From Saprospiraceae bacterium (lineage in GTDB: Bacteria > Bacteroidota > Bacteroidia > Chitinophagales > Saprospiraceae): DNA of 64,000 nucleotides. The notes below the pieces were generated by a model. The model saw nothing but the letters and a program-made list of their open reading frames with translations. It was not told where the DNA came from and did not search any database. The position numbers and the translations under genes are program-made. The stretch's first letter is position 1. Each line of letters begins with the position of its first letter. The stretch covers positions 1 through 64,000 of the forward strand of contig JADZFD010000072.1 in assembly GCA_020850225.1 (NCBI GenBank), in the 5' to 3' direction. Shown here one piece after another: positions 1-7,408 of this stretch.

Positions 1-8
1 AACGTCTG

Positions 9-32
9 TATATGCGCAATCTTGCGCATATA
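9..32. repeat. 24-bp near-perfect palindrome beside integrase remnant
   Basis: Two 11-bp arms (TATATGCGCAA and TTGCGCATATA) are perfectly complementary around a 2-bp centre. The palindrome lies about 45 bp past the stop codon of the tyrosine-recombinase remnant. That is where an attachment site or a terminator might sit, but no T-tract follows on either strand. The palindrome is seen directly; any role is inference. Confidence 0.6.
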
Positions 33-75
33 TTCCATATGTATACTGTGTTATATTCCGTGTAAAAATATGGTG

Positions 76-300
76 TCATTTTGTTAAATCCAAATTATCC
101 AGAGGAGAAATTATATTGTTTTTCATAGGGTCGGTTATGTATGAGTAGATTGCGGTAGTTTTGATAGAATTATGACCCAATAATTCCTGTACACGCCTGG
201 ATATCCATACCATCCAGTATCAGATGCGTGGCATAGGTATGCCGTAGGGTATGTACTGTTGCATTTTCATCAACATCGTAATCATCCGATCAAATACCTA
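76..300 (-). pseudogene. tyrosine recombinase/integrase, C-terminal remnant (frameshifted)
   Basis: Read on the minus strand, the segment encodes the C-terminal catalytic part of a phage-type integrase. HTLRHTYATHL (the conserved HxxR box) is followed, after a one-base frame change near 195-203, by RRVQELLGHNSIKTTAIYSY, which holds the second histidine and the catalytic tyrosine region. The remnant then reads to a TGA at 76-78. Upstream of about 300 the frame meets a stop, and the homology ends just before the IS-like tip at 304. The N-terminal domain and the first catalytic arginine are missing, so the gene is dead by truncation and frameshift. The family assignment is secure from the motifs; which element it came from is unknown. 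Confidence 0.85.
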
Positions 301-303
301 ATT

Positions 304-437
304 GTAAACAAGGTTCTCATGTATCTAACTTTTCAAAAAATACCAGAGATATGAGATACGATAGAGAACAGATAGACTATTGGATGAAAGAATGGGAAGA
401 ATCAGATTATAGCATACTTATCTTTTGCAGGGATAAT
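304..437 (+). mobile_element. Terminal fragment of an insertion sequence (IS66-like?)
   Basis: The segment starts GTAAACAAGG and its first 69 bases match the minus strand of 54866-54798 with only five differences. Homology continues, with a 1-nt indel, for about 110 bp. A start codon at 351 opens a frame beginning MRYDREQ in this copy and MRYEREQ in the other, so this looks like the left end of an IS plus the start of its first gene. GTAA is the usual tip of IS66-family elements, and the ORF resembles their small accessory protein, but that family call is tentative. The copy is cut at 438 by the next element. Confidence 0.7.
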
Positions 438-467
438 GTGCGTATAACAAATTGCACAAAATTTTGA
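351..467 (+). pseudogene. Fragment of IS-encoded small protein (IS66 TnpA-like?)
   Basis: A 38-codon frame begins MRYDREQIDYWMKEW and continues SILIFCRDN before running into the inverted repeat that starts at 438. The pattern of an amphipathic helix followed by 'S..IFCR.N' recalls the short HTH accessory protein of IS66-type elements, in which a '[AT]FC[RK]..' segment is common. The final codons derive from the inserted downstream element. It is a remnant and probably not expressed. The second copy of the same start codon and frame is at 54819 on the minus strand, where a 1-nt indel breaks it. Confidence 0.45.
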
Positions 468-867
468 TAATATAATTTACCTAATAATACATGTAACAAA
501 AAGCGAAGTATATCATTTTTTCTTAATATTGTTAAAAGCTATTGATTTACGCTATATGAATTATAATAAACCCGGTCAAAAACAAGCGATAGTGATCGTA
601 ATGTCAAAAGTGCGTCTATCGCAAAAATAGCAGTAAATACAGGAAAATACCACTACATGCGAAAGAAAAAGCATTTTGACCATGAAGAGAACGGTGCCCT
701 GCAATCGCCTTTTTTAACCTGGACTTTTTGTTCACTTTTTTGGCAATGAAAAAAGTAAAAGCCAAGCCCACGTTAGCATTCCAAAGGAATAGGTGAGAGC
801 AAGAAAAGGCGATATAATATAGTGAAGCAATAAGATTTATTATAAAAGTGCAATTTGTTATACACAC
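438..867. repeat. 430-bp MITE-like element with 20-bp terminal inverted repeats
   Basis: The left end (438-457) and right end (848-867) are inverted copies of each other over 20 bp with a single mismatch; the left end reads GTGCGTATAACAAATTGCAC. Inside are further perfect inverted repeats: GCGATAG/CTATCGC (586-592, 616-622), ATCGCCTTTT/AAAAGGCGAT (704-713, 804-813), and ACTTTTTT/AAAAAAGT nested within the latter. No convincing gene is present. The left end interrupts the IS-derived reading frame, consistent with insertion into it. A non-autonomous transposon is the simplest reading. A recombination cassette is an alternative. Confidence 0.6.
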
Positions 868-904
868 CATTCACATCCATGACTTCAATCTCATCAGAAA
901 ACCA

Positions 905-912
905 TATATTTG
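905..912 (+). promoter_or_regulatory. Bacteroidota -7 promoter element for the HemC-like gene
   Basis: TATATTTG matches TAnnTTTG exactly and lies 33 bp upstream of the ATG at 946. A TTG inside the element (910) would open the same frame 12 codons earlier, but it cannot be the start if this is the promoter. No clear -33 TTG is seen. Confidence 0.65.
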
Positions 913-945
913 CAGGGTATTTATAATTCAAATGAATTGATTGTA

Positions 946-1749
946 ATGGACAATAAAATTAATATTTGTACATGCACTGAATCTGCATTTTTAAAAGACG
1001 AATTGGAAAGATTCAGGCAATTTATATCTCAGAATGCTGAGGACATGACCTTGTTTTCGTCGCAGTGCAAACAAGAAAATATAACTGATTATCTGCATAC
1101 AGCTAAAGCAAGTGCAGTCTTATTACCTTTACATGACTTACCTGTTCAATTGCCGGATGGGATTTCAATTGCTGCGTTAAGTCCGCGTTATGCACTAAGA
1201 GAAACACTGGTCATTAAATCTGCAAGTATTGATCTGAATCTGGAGTTCAGAGTTAAAAGAGGTGCTGCCGTATTTGTGTCCCTGGACAGGCAACGCTTTC
1301 AACTGTCTTCTATCAGACCAGACCTCATTTTTGTGGATTCAAAGGAGTTGGCAGATGCTTTTTTTTCAGATGTATCGACAGAAATCCCTGATGGTATGGA
1401 GTCTGTTTTACTCAATCCCAAGGAGTTTCTGCCTCAGCCGGGATACGGTGTGTTTGCTTGGTTAACTTTGACTGAAAATATCAGTCTGAGGAAGTTGCTA
1501 AAGACTTTTCATCATAAGGAAACTGCTGTTCTGACCAATATAGAGCGAAAAATCAGCAAGATCAATGGTGATCAGGACATAAACATATCCGGAGCCTATG
1601 CATGGACTGGACATGATAACAACATACATCTATACGCTGGTGCAGTCATTCATGGTGGTTGGGCATCCAAACGTATTTCCCAGACATCGGTAGTTAGTAT
1701 CTGCGAAAATCTGCTGGAAGAATTGAGTTCAACTACCATACATTCATAA
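946..1749 (+). CDS. Divergent hydroxymethylbilane synthase (HemC)-like protein lacking the cofactor cysteine
   Basis: The 267-residue protein follows the porphobilinogen deaminase fold order. HDLPVQLPDG (63-72) matches the HemC box S-M-K-D-[VL]-P and keeps the catalytic-type Asp (D64). SLDRQRFQLSSIRPDL (112-127) matches SLRRQ..L...RPDL. HHKETAVLTNIERK (189-202) and SGAYA (215-219) match the start of the third domain. However, the GGC loop that carries the dipyrromethane cofactor reads NGDQDINIS (207-215) with no cysteine, and the RGNV..R segment is replaced. A functional HMB synthase is therefore unlikely; a regulatory, scaffold or substrate-binding paralogue is possible. No other haem gene is in the window. 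The gene is followed after 19 bp by the exonuclease-like gene, so the two are probably cotranscribed. The start was chosen because the upstream TTG sits in the -7 box. Homology is judged by eye. Confidence 0.75.
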   Translation: MDNKINICTCTESAFLKDELERFRQFISQNAEDMTLFSSQCKQENITDYLHTAKASAVLLPLHDLPVQLPDGISIAALSPRYALRETLVIKSASIDLNLEFRVKRGAAVFVSLDRQRFQLSSIRPDLIFVDSKELADAFFSDVSTEIPDGMESVLLNPKEFLPQPGYGVFAWLTLTENISLRKLLKTFHHKETAVLTNIERKISKINGDQDINISGAYAWTGHDNNIHLYAGAVIHGGWASKRISQTSVVSICENLLEELSSTTIHS

Positions 1750-1768
1750 TCGAAAGACATCTAAGAAC

Positions 1769-2362
1769 ATGTACCTGATTTTTGATTGTTCGGCCCTGGC
1801 CGGATATACCAATTATAAAGCCAATTTTACAGAAACGGAAGCTTGGCCTAGACTTATTCATATCAGCTGGATACTCCTCAACGGTGAATTTAAGCCTGTG
1901 GAAGATGCCGATTATATACCAATTCCAGAAGGATTTGTTATTGATATTAAGTCCAGGGAGAAGGCACATATTGATGAGGAAGATATAGAAAAAAAGAGTA
2001 AAAATCTAATGGATATTCTGGATTTGTTTGACAATGCTGTCGGTAAAGCAGATTATATCTTTGCACATAATCTCAATTATAATGAAAATATCCTGGGTGC
2101 TGAGTTTGTCAGAAATAAGAAAAGTATATCCATGTTTTCCAAAAAGAGATTTTGCCTGATGGAAGAAGGTACATATTTCTGCAAGATTCCGTCAAAAGGT
2201 GGAGGTTTTAAATTCCCGACCTTACCGGAATTACACGCATCCTGCTTTGGTCAGTCGTATGGCCCATCCGGCAATGCAAGAGCTGACGTTATAGCGGCAA
2301 CACGTTCATTCATAAAGCTCATGAAGACTCGCCAACTGGAAGATATCTTCGAGGAGGATTGA
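1769..2362 (+). CDS. DEDDh 3'-5' exonuclease-like protein with degenerate active site
   Basis: The 197-aa protein has the layout of the short Bacteroidota exonucleases related to DnaQ/ExoX: MYLIFD at the N-terminus, WPRLIHISW (26-34), FAHNLNYNENILGAEF (98-113), and a C-terminal GNARADVIAAT segment (168-178). In active relatives these read FDTET, AHN..FD, and HNA.AD. Here the second acidic residue of DxE is Ser8, the Asp after AHN is Asn105, and the catalytic His is Gly168; only D6 and D173 remain. Loss of two metal ligands and the general base predicts an inactive nuclease that may still bind nucleic acid. It sits 19 bp after the HemC-like gene, which is also missing a key residue. The family call is good; lack of activity is inferred from remembered family sequences. 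Confidence 0.75.
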   Translation: MYLIFDCSALAGYTNYKANFTETEAWPRLIHISWILLNGEFKPVEDADYIPIPEGFVIDIKSREKAHIDEEDIEKKSKNLMDILDLFDNAVGKADYIFAHNLNYNENILGAEFVRNKKSISMFSKKRFCLMEEGTYFCKIPSKGGGFKFPTLPELHASCFGQSYGPSGNARADVIAATRSFIKLMKTRQLEDIFEED

Positions 2363-2557
2363 TCAAATTGGGAGCCTGATTATTTATATAAAAGTCAGAT
2401 TTTGTAATTTCAAATGGATTATGAAATCAGATATAATATTCCCGATTATGTCCAAACACTACATTTTTAATGCATTATGTAAAATTTTTATTAATTTTTT
2501 ATAAAAGTAACATACATCTTAATATAAAGCATTATATTCGTATCAAATACTATTGAT

Positions 2558-5176
2558 ATGAGTACCCAAATACCCAATATTGAGCAATTGAATTATAAGT
2601 TTAAGGAACTCAAAGTCTATGCTTCAACGGAATGGCTGGCAGATAACAAGAAGAAGTACAGACAGGTTTTTGATACTAAAAAGACGACTTACGTTTACAT
2701 AGAATTATCCTTGATCAATAAAGCTTTTGACCAGGAAGCATGGGATATTGAGGGTGTTCTTAAATGCTATGAAATAAAAAACTCAAAAAAGAAAATATGT
2801 GAACTTCCTTTTAAAAAGAAGGTAAATAAACATGACCATATTCTGTATATCCGTGAAGGATGGGGCAATAAAAAAGAAGGGTCTTACTGGAAGAAAGGCA
2901 CCTATAGCTGGGAAGCATGGGTTGATGGCGTGCTGGTAGGTACCAAGTTTTTCTATATAGAAGATTTTGAAGTAAAAGGTGCTGGAGAAGAGGAGCCGCC
3001 TGTCAAACTCAGACACATCAGGTTATATGAAGGCCCCTATGATGAAGTTATTGAAGAGGAACGCAGGTATGTGACTGCATTTTCTATAAATGAAACCCGC
3101 TATATCTATGCCGAAATCCTTCTGGACAACCAGCTGTTGAATAACCCATGGAATTTAGAGGCATTCGTCCGGTTTTACAATGGTAGCAAAGATCTGAAAG
3201 GTCAGGTCAACAGATTGGAAAAAATTAATAAAGACCAGACGCAGATTATGATTTCTGCCGGATGGGGTTCCAATACAACCGGATCCTGGAATCAGGGACA
3301 GTACAGTATTGATTTGATCATTTTGGATCAGCTGATCGCCAGTGTGAGTTTTGAAGTAGGTGATGACTTTGTAAATGGAATACCAGTTTTACAGTTAGGA
3401 AACTCTCAGTTTATGATAAGTCAGAAAATGGATTATACGCTATATACTCAACAAGAGGTGGTAGAGCAGTTGAATAATCTTATAGGACTGGAGGATATTA
3501 AAAAACAGGTGCATGACCACTTCCGATATCTTGAATTTCTGAAGCTGAGAAAAGATAAGGGTTTCAGGGAAACAGACAGGATGAATCTCCATGCAGCTTT
3601 CAAAGGTAATCCAGGTACCGGTAAAACTACCGTAGCTAAAATGATGGCAGCCATTTATCACAAAATGGGTTTGTTGTCCAAAGGACATACAGTCGAGGTG
3701 GACAGGGGCGATCTTGTAGGTGAGTACATAGGCCAAACAGCACCGAAAACGAAGGAAATTATTGAGAAAGCACGCGGAGGTGTACTATTTATTGATGAAG
3801 CATATGCTCTGGCAAGAGCGAATGATGATAGTAAGGATTTTGGTAAGGAAGTTATCGAAATACTAATCAAGGAACTCTCAGGTGACAAAGGAGACCTGGC
3901 AGTCATTGTTGCCGGTTATCCGGGTGAGATGGACTTCTTCCTGAATTCCAATCCGGGACTTAAATCCAGATTCAAACATCAGTTTGAATTTTCAGACTTT
4001 TTACCGCAGGAATTATGCGATATTGCATTGCTTAAAGCCGGGGAAAAGGAAATTGTACTCAATGAGAAAAGTAGAACACTTCTCATGGAGATTATCACCC
4101 GCGCTTACAGAAACAAAAACAAGACCTTTGGCAACGGAAGGTATATTAACGATCTGTTGGATAAGATCAAGATGAATATGGCACTGCGTATTATGTCCAG
4201 AGAAAACCCTGCAAAACTCAGTAAAGCAGAATTGTCAACAATACTGGCAGCAGATATTCATGCATTGCAGTTGGATACAAAACGCAGATCTCCTGAATTG
4301 CACATCGATGAAGAAATGCTTCATACTGCTATGACGGAACTGAACGCAATGACGGGTATCGATAATATAAAAACACAAATCAATGAATTGGTAACAATCG
4401 TCAGATATACGCTGCGGTCAGAAAAAGACGTTTTGCATCAACATTCTTTCCATACGGTGTTGGTAGGCAATCCCGGCACCGGTAAAACGACTGTCGCCAG
4501 GTTGCTGGCAAGAATTTTTAAAGCACTGGGTTTACTCGAACGTGGTCATATAGTGGAAACAGACAGACAAGGTCTCGTCGCAGGGTTTGTCGGTCAGACG
4601 GCTATAAAAACAGCAGAAAAGGTAGATGAAGCGCTAGATGGAGTACTCTTTATTGACGAAGCACACGCATTAAGTTCGTATGGTAGTAACAATGACTTCG
4701 GAAATGAAGCCATTCAGATACTGCTCAAAAAAATGGAGGACTACCGTGGAAGGATTTTTGTAATCGTAGCCGGGTATATTGATAATATGGAACAGTTTCT
4801 GAAAGCCAATCCCGGCCTGAGCTCAAGATTTGACAAGACCATGGTATTTAAGGATTATACACCGCATGAACTCGTAGAGATAGCCAAAGCTTACATTCAA
4901 ACAGAGTCTTATAAAATATCCAAATCTGCGGATTCTGTTCTCAAAACTTATCTGACAGAAATGTATAAGACCCGGGACAAGCATTTTGGCAACGCAAGAG
5001 TTGCAAGGAGCATAGTGAATGAAGCCATCAGAAGACAAAATCTACGATTGAGCAGAATGGACCCTGAACAGATTACTGCGAAAATCAAACTTACACTGGA
5101 GGCATCCGATTTTCTGGATGTCATAAATAAAAAAAATGAGGAAGTACCTGTCAGAGCACGGATTGGTTTTAAGTAA
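2558..5176 (+). CDS. Double CbbX/SpoVK-type AAA+ ATPase with tandem N-terminal domains
   Basis: The 872-aa protein has two CbxX/CfqX-type AAA+ modules. The first has Walker A GNPGTGKT near 350 and Walker B GVLFIDEAYAL near 407. The second has GNPGTGKT near 636 and GVLFIDEAHAL near 694. Both contain the CbbX-like GxxxGxTxxKT segment after Walker A (YIGQTAPKT, FVGQTAIKT) and a conserved SRF arginine region. The first 300 residues hold two copies of a beta-rich domain: each has a Y[IV]Y.E start, a W.[IL]E motif, GWG (about residues 104 and 242), and a final F.[IV]...F. Related proteins remodel Rubisco (CbbX) or act in type VII secretion (EccA) and sporulation. Here no Rubisco or T7SS gene is nearby, so the substrate is unknown. 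It is probably a cytosolic hexameric remodelase whose N-domains recognise the client. Intact, with all nucleotide-binding residues present. Confidence 0.9.
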   Translation: MSTQIPNIEQLNYKFKELKVYASTEWLADNKKKYRQVFDTKKTTYVYIELSLINKAFDQEAWDIEGVLKCYEIKNSKKKICELPFKKKVNKHDHILYIREGWGNKKEGSYWKKGTYSWEAWVDGVLVGTKFFYIEDFEVKGAGEEEPPVKLRHIRLYEGPYDEVIEEERRYVTAFSINETRYIYAEILLDNQLLNNPWNLEAFVRFYNGSKDLKGQVNRLEKINKDQTQIMISAGWGSNTTGSWNQGQYSIDLIILDQLIASVSFEVGDDFVNGIPVLQLGNSQFMISQKMDYTLYTQQEVVEQLNNLIGLEDIKKQVHDHFRYLEFLKLRKDKGFRETDRMNLHAAFKGNPGTGKTTVAKMMAAIYHKMGLLSKGHTVEVDRGDLVGEYIGQTAPKTKEIIEKARGGVLFIDEAYALARANDDSKDFGKEVIEILIKELSGDKGDLAVIVAGYPGEMDFFLNSNPGLKSRFKHQFEFSDFLPQELCDIALLKAGEKEIVLNEKSRTLLMEIITRAYRNKNKTFGNGRYINDLLDKIKMNMALRIMSRENPAKLSKAELSTILAADIHALQLDTKRRSPELHIDEEMLHTAMTELNAMTGIDNIKTQINELVTIVRYTLRSEKDVLHQHSFHTVLVGNPGTGKTTVARLLARIFKALGLLERGHIVETDRQGLVAGFVGQTAIKTAEKVDEALDGVLFIDEAHALSSYGSNNDFGNEAIQILLKKMEDYRGRIFVIVAGYIDNMEQFLKANPGLSSRFDKTMVFKDYTPHELVEIAKAYIQTESYKISKSADSVLKTYLTEMYKTRDKHFGNARVARSIVNEAIRRQNLRLSRMDPEQITAKIKLTLEASDFLDVINKKNEEVPVRARIGFK

Positions 5177-5207
5177 AGCAATGCCTGTCTTCTTTTGACA
5201 TTTTATG

Positions 5208-5215
5208 TATCTTTG
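5208..5215 (+). promoter_or_regulatory. Bacteroidota -7 promoter element for the alpha/beta hydrolase
   Basis: TATCTTTG fits TAnnTTTG exactly, 50 bp upstream of the hydrolase frame. A TTG at 5194-5196 is too close to be a normal -33 element. Confidence 0.6.
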
Positions 5216-5264
5216 TACTAATTATTATAATATCTGATAAAACCAGCTAAACCCCTTATACGTA

Positions 5265-6056
5265 TTGAAAAGTATAGTTAATAACTTATTGCATAGTATT
5301 TTATTGCCAAGAGGAAAGAAGTTTGTGCCCGACATGTCACTTCAGGTTGGCTGGGAAAAGGAGCGAATAGTTAATAATAGAAGGAATGTTCAGGTATTGT
5401 ACAGAACATCGCCCGCTGCAACGCATACAGTTATTCTGGCACATCCATATCTGGCAGATGCCAGACAATTTTATCTAAAGCGTGGATATACGGACATGTA
5501 CTCCACGCTGGGATGCAATGTTGTATTATTCGATTTTAATGGTTTTGGCGAGAGCCCGTTCAAGGACTTCAACTATGAGAAAGACTGGGCTGCCGTAGCT
5601 GCATTTTGCAGACTGACTTTTCCCGATACACAGTTGACAGGGCACGGTATTTCATTTGGCGGAAGCCACACAATAACCTATGCGACCCATAATATACATG
5701 GTGTAGACAAATTCATCATCGAAAACACCCTGGACAGTAATCTGTCCTATTATAAAAAAAGGAACATCCGGCTGTACAGACTGATGAAGTTTTTGATGCG
5801 ACTTTCGTCAAAAGTAAACGCTAATCATGATTATATTCAAGCTGCTTCCTCGATGCAGCACCAAGGTGTATTGTTTATATATAACTATTCGGATGACCTT
5901 ACAACTATAAGTATGGGTAATGCAATAATGGAAAAATGTCCTGAACCAAAATTGATGGCTAAATTTCCGGGAAAACACCTTGAAGCAATTACCCTCAATC
6001 CGGATTTGTACAAAAATACCATCCGAAATTTTATCTTTGATAGAAGCTCAACATAA
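5265..6056 (+). CDS. alpha/beta hydrolase family protein
   Basis: The 263-aa protein carries the serine-hydrolase nucleophile elbow GISFG (GxSxG) in GHGISFGGSHT near residue 127. Before it lies a HPY oxyanion-type turn (AHPYLADARQFY) and DFNGFGES. A late KHLEA is a likely source of the catalytic histidine. The fold resembles the BEM46/YqkD-type 'extended' hydrolases. No signal peptide is clear; the N-terminus has a short hydrophobic stretch (LLHSILLP). The frame opens at TTG 5265; an in-frame ATG at 5334 follows a GAGGAAAG purine tract and is an alternative start giving 240 aa. Substrate unknown. Separate promoter from the AAA+ gene. Confidence 0.75.
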   Translation: MKSIVNNLLHSILLPRGKKFVPDMSLQVGWEKERIVNNRRNVQVLYRTSPAATHTVILAHPYLADARQFYLKRGYTDMYSTLGCNVVLFDFNGFGESPFKDFNYEKDWAAVAAFCRLTFPDTQLTGHGISFGGSHTITYATHNIHGVDKFIIENTLDSNLSYYKKRNIRLYRLMKFLMRLSSKVNANHDYIQAASSMQHQGVLFIYNYSDDLTTISMGNAIMEKCPEPKLMAKFPGKHLEAITLNPDLYKNTIRNFIFDRSST

Positions 6057-6375
6057 TATATGACTATAATTGCTGCATAATGCATACAGTATCTGAATAG
6101 CACTTGCATTCTGAAAATGTGGTATTTTATTGCTTTTCTTTCTTGACATACCCGAAAATGTGATGCTGTGATTTCAATAAATTGTCTTTATTATCGAATG
6201 CATTATTATCCCTGTTTTATTCTAATAAAACAGTCTGCTTGAAACATTTAGTTAGCGAAAACAAGTAATAAGTAACCTATGTCACCGTGATCCGTAAAAA
6301 ATTAGTGTATTTTTGCATGAATTTATTAACAACTTCTTCATATTTATATATGAATAATGTAAACACGATGGAATT
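6057..6375. other. Intergenic region upstream of thioredoxin
   Basis: The 319-bp AT-rich spacer holds no gene. A -7 element TATTTTTG at 6308-6315 is the only clear signal; it lies 60 bp before the thioredoxin ATG. I see no strong terminator for the hydrolase gene. Confidence 0.6.
6308..6315 (+). promoter_or_regulatory. -7 promoter element for thioredoxin
   Basis: TATTTTTG fits TAnnTTTG. It predicts a leader of about 50-55 nt. No -33 TTG is seen at the expected distance. Confidence 0.5.
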
Positions 6376-6744
6376 ATGAGTACTATACAGTTAACAAAAG
6401 CTATGTTTTTAGAGAAGATTGCCAATTATGAAACGAACCCTGCAGAGTGGAAGTATTTGGGAGACAAGCCATGTATTATTGATTTTTATGCGGACTGGTG
6501 TGGCCCGTGTAAGATGGTAGCACCCATCTTTGAAGAACTCTCAAAGGAATATGCAGATGATGTATACATCTATAAGGTAGATACAGAAGCGGAGCAGGAA
6601 CTTTCGGCTGTTTTTAATATTAGAAGCATTCCATCTATTCTGTTCTGTCCGATGGAAGGCGCTCCACAGATGGCTGCAGGTGCATTGCCCAAACAAACCC
6701 TGATTAATGCCATAGAAGATGTGCTACTGAATAAGGCTGAATAA
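6376..6744 (+). CDS. trxA: Thioredoxin
   Basis: The 122-aa protein carries the classical redox motif WCGPCK at residues 41-46, preceded by DFYAD, and the cis-proline loop IRSIPSILF in the second half. It has no signal peptide, so it should be a cytosolic general disulfide reductase working with thioredoxin reductase (not in the window). Its length is slightly above the usual 105-110 because of a longer N-terminal segment (NPAEWKYLGDK), which is common in Bacteroidota thioredoxins. It stands alone between spacers of 319 and 201 bp with its own promoter. Confidence 0.93.
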   Translation: MSTIQLTKAMFLEKIANYETNPAEWKYLGDKPCIIDFYADWCGPCKMVAPIFEELSKEYADDVYIYKVDTEAEQELSAVFNIRSIPSILFCPMEGAPQMAAGALPKQTLINAIEDVLLNKAE

Positions 6745-6922
6745 TAGATGTTACATTATATATGAACAGTCTATAGGTGAATATCATATTCATCAATTAT
6801 GTTGAATGCATAACATCTGGTCATTCAAATTATTTTAATAAATATCAATACATTGGATATTATTAAAATAATTATATAAATATTTTCACGATTTATATAA
6901 ACAAATTGCAATAACATACATT

Positions 6923-6940
6923 TAGTTAGTGTACTAATTA
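6923..6940. promoter_or_regulatory. Inverted-repeat operator candidate for the MarR regulator
   Basis: TTAGT-GT-ACTAA is a perfect 5-2-5 inverted repeat, with further symmetric bases at the ends of the 18-bp segment. It ends 5 bp before the marR start codon. A site with the same geometry, 6-2-6, sits before hpd (8572-8585). MarR-family dimers usually bind such palindromes and repress their own operon. Binding is inference. Confidence 0.45.
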
Positions 6941-6945
6941 TTGTT

Positions 6946-7407
6946 ATGGCAAGTATTTTAGAAAATCGGCTTCAGAAAGCAGAATTTTCAGGTTTCAGAC
7001 TTGAAAAAACAGTCAAACTGATGAAGTTAACCTTGTCCAGGCTATTGAGTCAGCATCCTGAACTGGATACAACCGTAGATCAGTGGGTTATCATGTATTT
7101 ACTTGAAAAGTACAGTGTCCTGAGCCAGCAGGAAATAGGCGATTATGCTTTTAAGGATGCACCGACAATAACGCGGATGATAGACCTGATGGAATCGAAA
7201 AGTCTCGTAGTACGCATACCGGACATCACCGACAAAAGACGGTTGATGATTCAGCTCACACCGACAGGCAAAAATAAATTTCACCTGATGCAACCTATTG
7301 TGAATGCATTTCGTGAAGAAGCTTACGTTGGGCTGTCAGATGAGCAAATCAATGTTTTGGACAGTACACTTAATATAATATTTAACAACTTATCGAAAAT
7401 CAATTAA
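6946..7407 (+). CDS. MarR family winged-helix transcriptional regulator of tyrosine catabolism
   Basis: The 153-aa protein has the MarR layout: a dimerisation helix, then a winged helix with LSQQEIGDYAFKDAPTITRMIDLMESKSLV and the wing DKRRLMIQLTPTGK. The DxRxxxxxLTxxG signature is clear. Its stop codon is one base from the hmgA start, and hpd follows, so it most likely senses homogentisate, 4-hydroxyphenylpyruvate or a related aromatic acid and represses the operon. This resembles the known HpaR/HmgR logic, although the ligand is inferred from context only. A palindrome lies just before its start codon. Confidence 0.88.
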   Translation: MASILENRLQKAEFSGFRLEKTVKLMKLTLSRLLSQHPELDTTVDQWVIMYLLEKYSVLSQQEIGDYAFKDAPTITRMIDLMESKSLVVRIPDITDKRRLMIQLTPTGKNKFHLMQPIVNAFREEAYVGLSDEQINVLDSTLNIIFNNLSKIN

Positions 7408-7408
7408 C

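Noticed and set aside
438-867. Integron attC site
   Set aside because: The ends contain TAACAAA and GTTATAC-like motifs, but the repeats are 390 bp apart and do not fit the RYYYAAC/GTTRRRY core or the length of attC sites.
616-870. 84-codon frame on the minus strand
   Set aside because: It lies inside the terminal-inverted-repeat element, overlaps its right end and is explained by AT-rich inverted repeats; no family is recognised.
910-945. TTG start extending the HemC-like protein by 12 residues
   Set aside because: The TTG is part of the TATATTTG promoter element; ATG 946 is the start.
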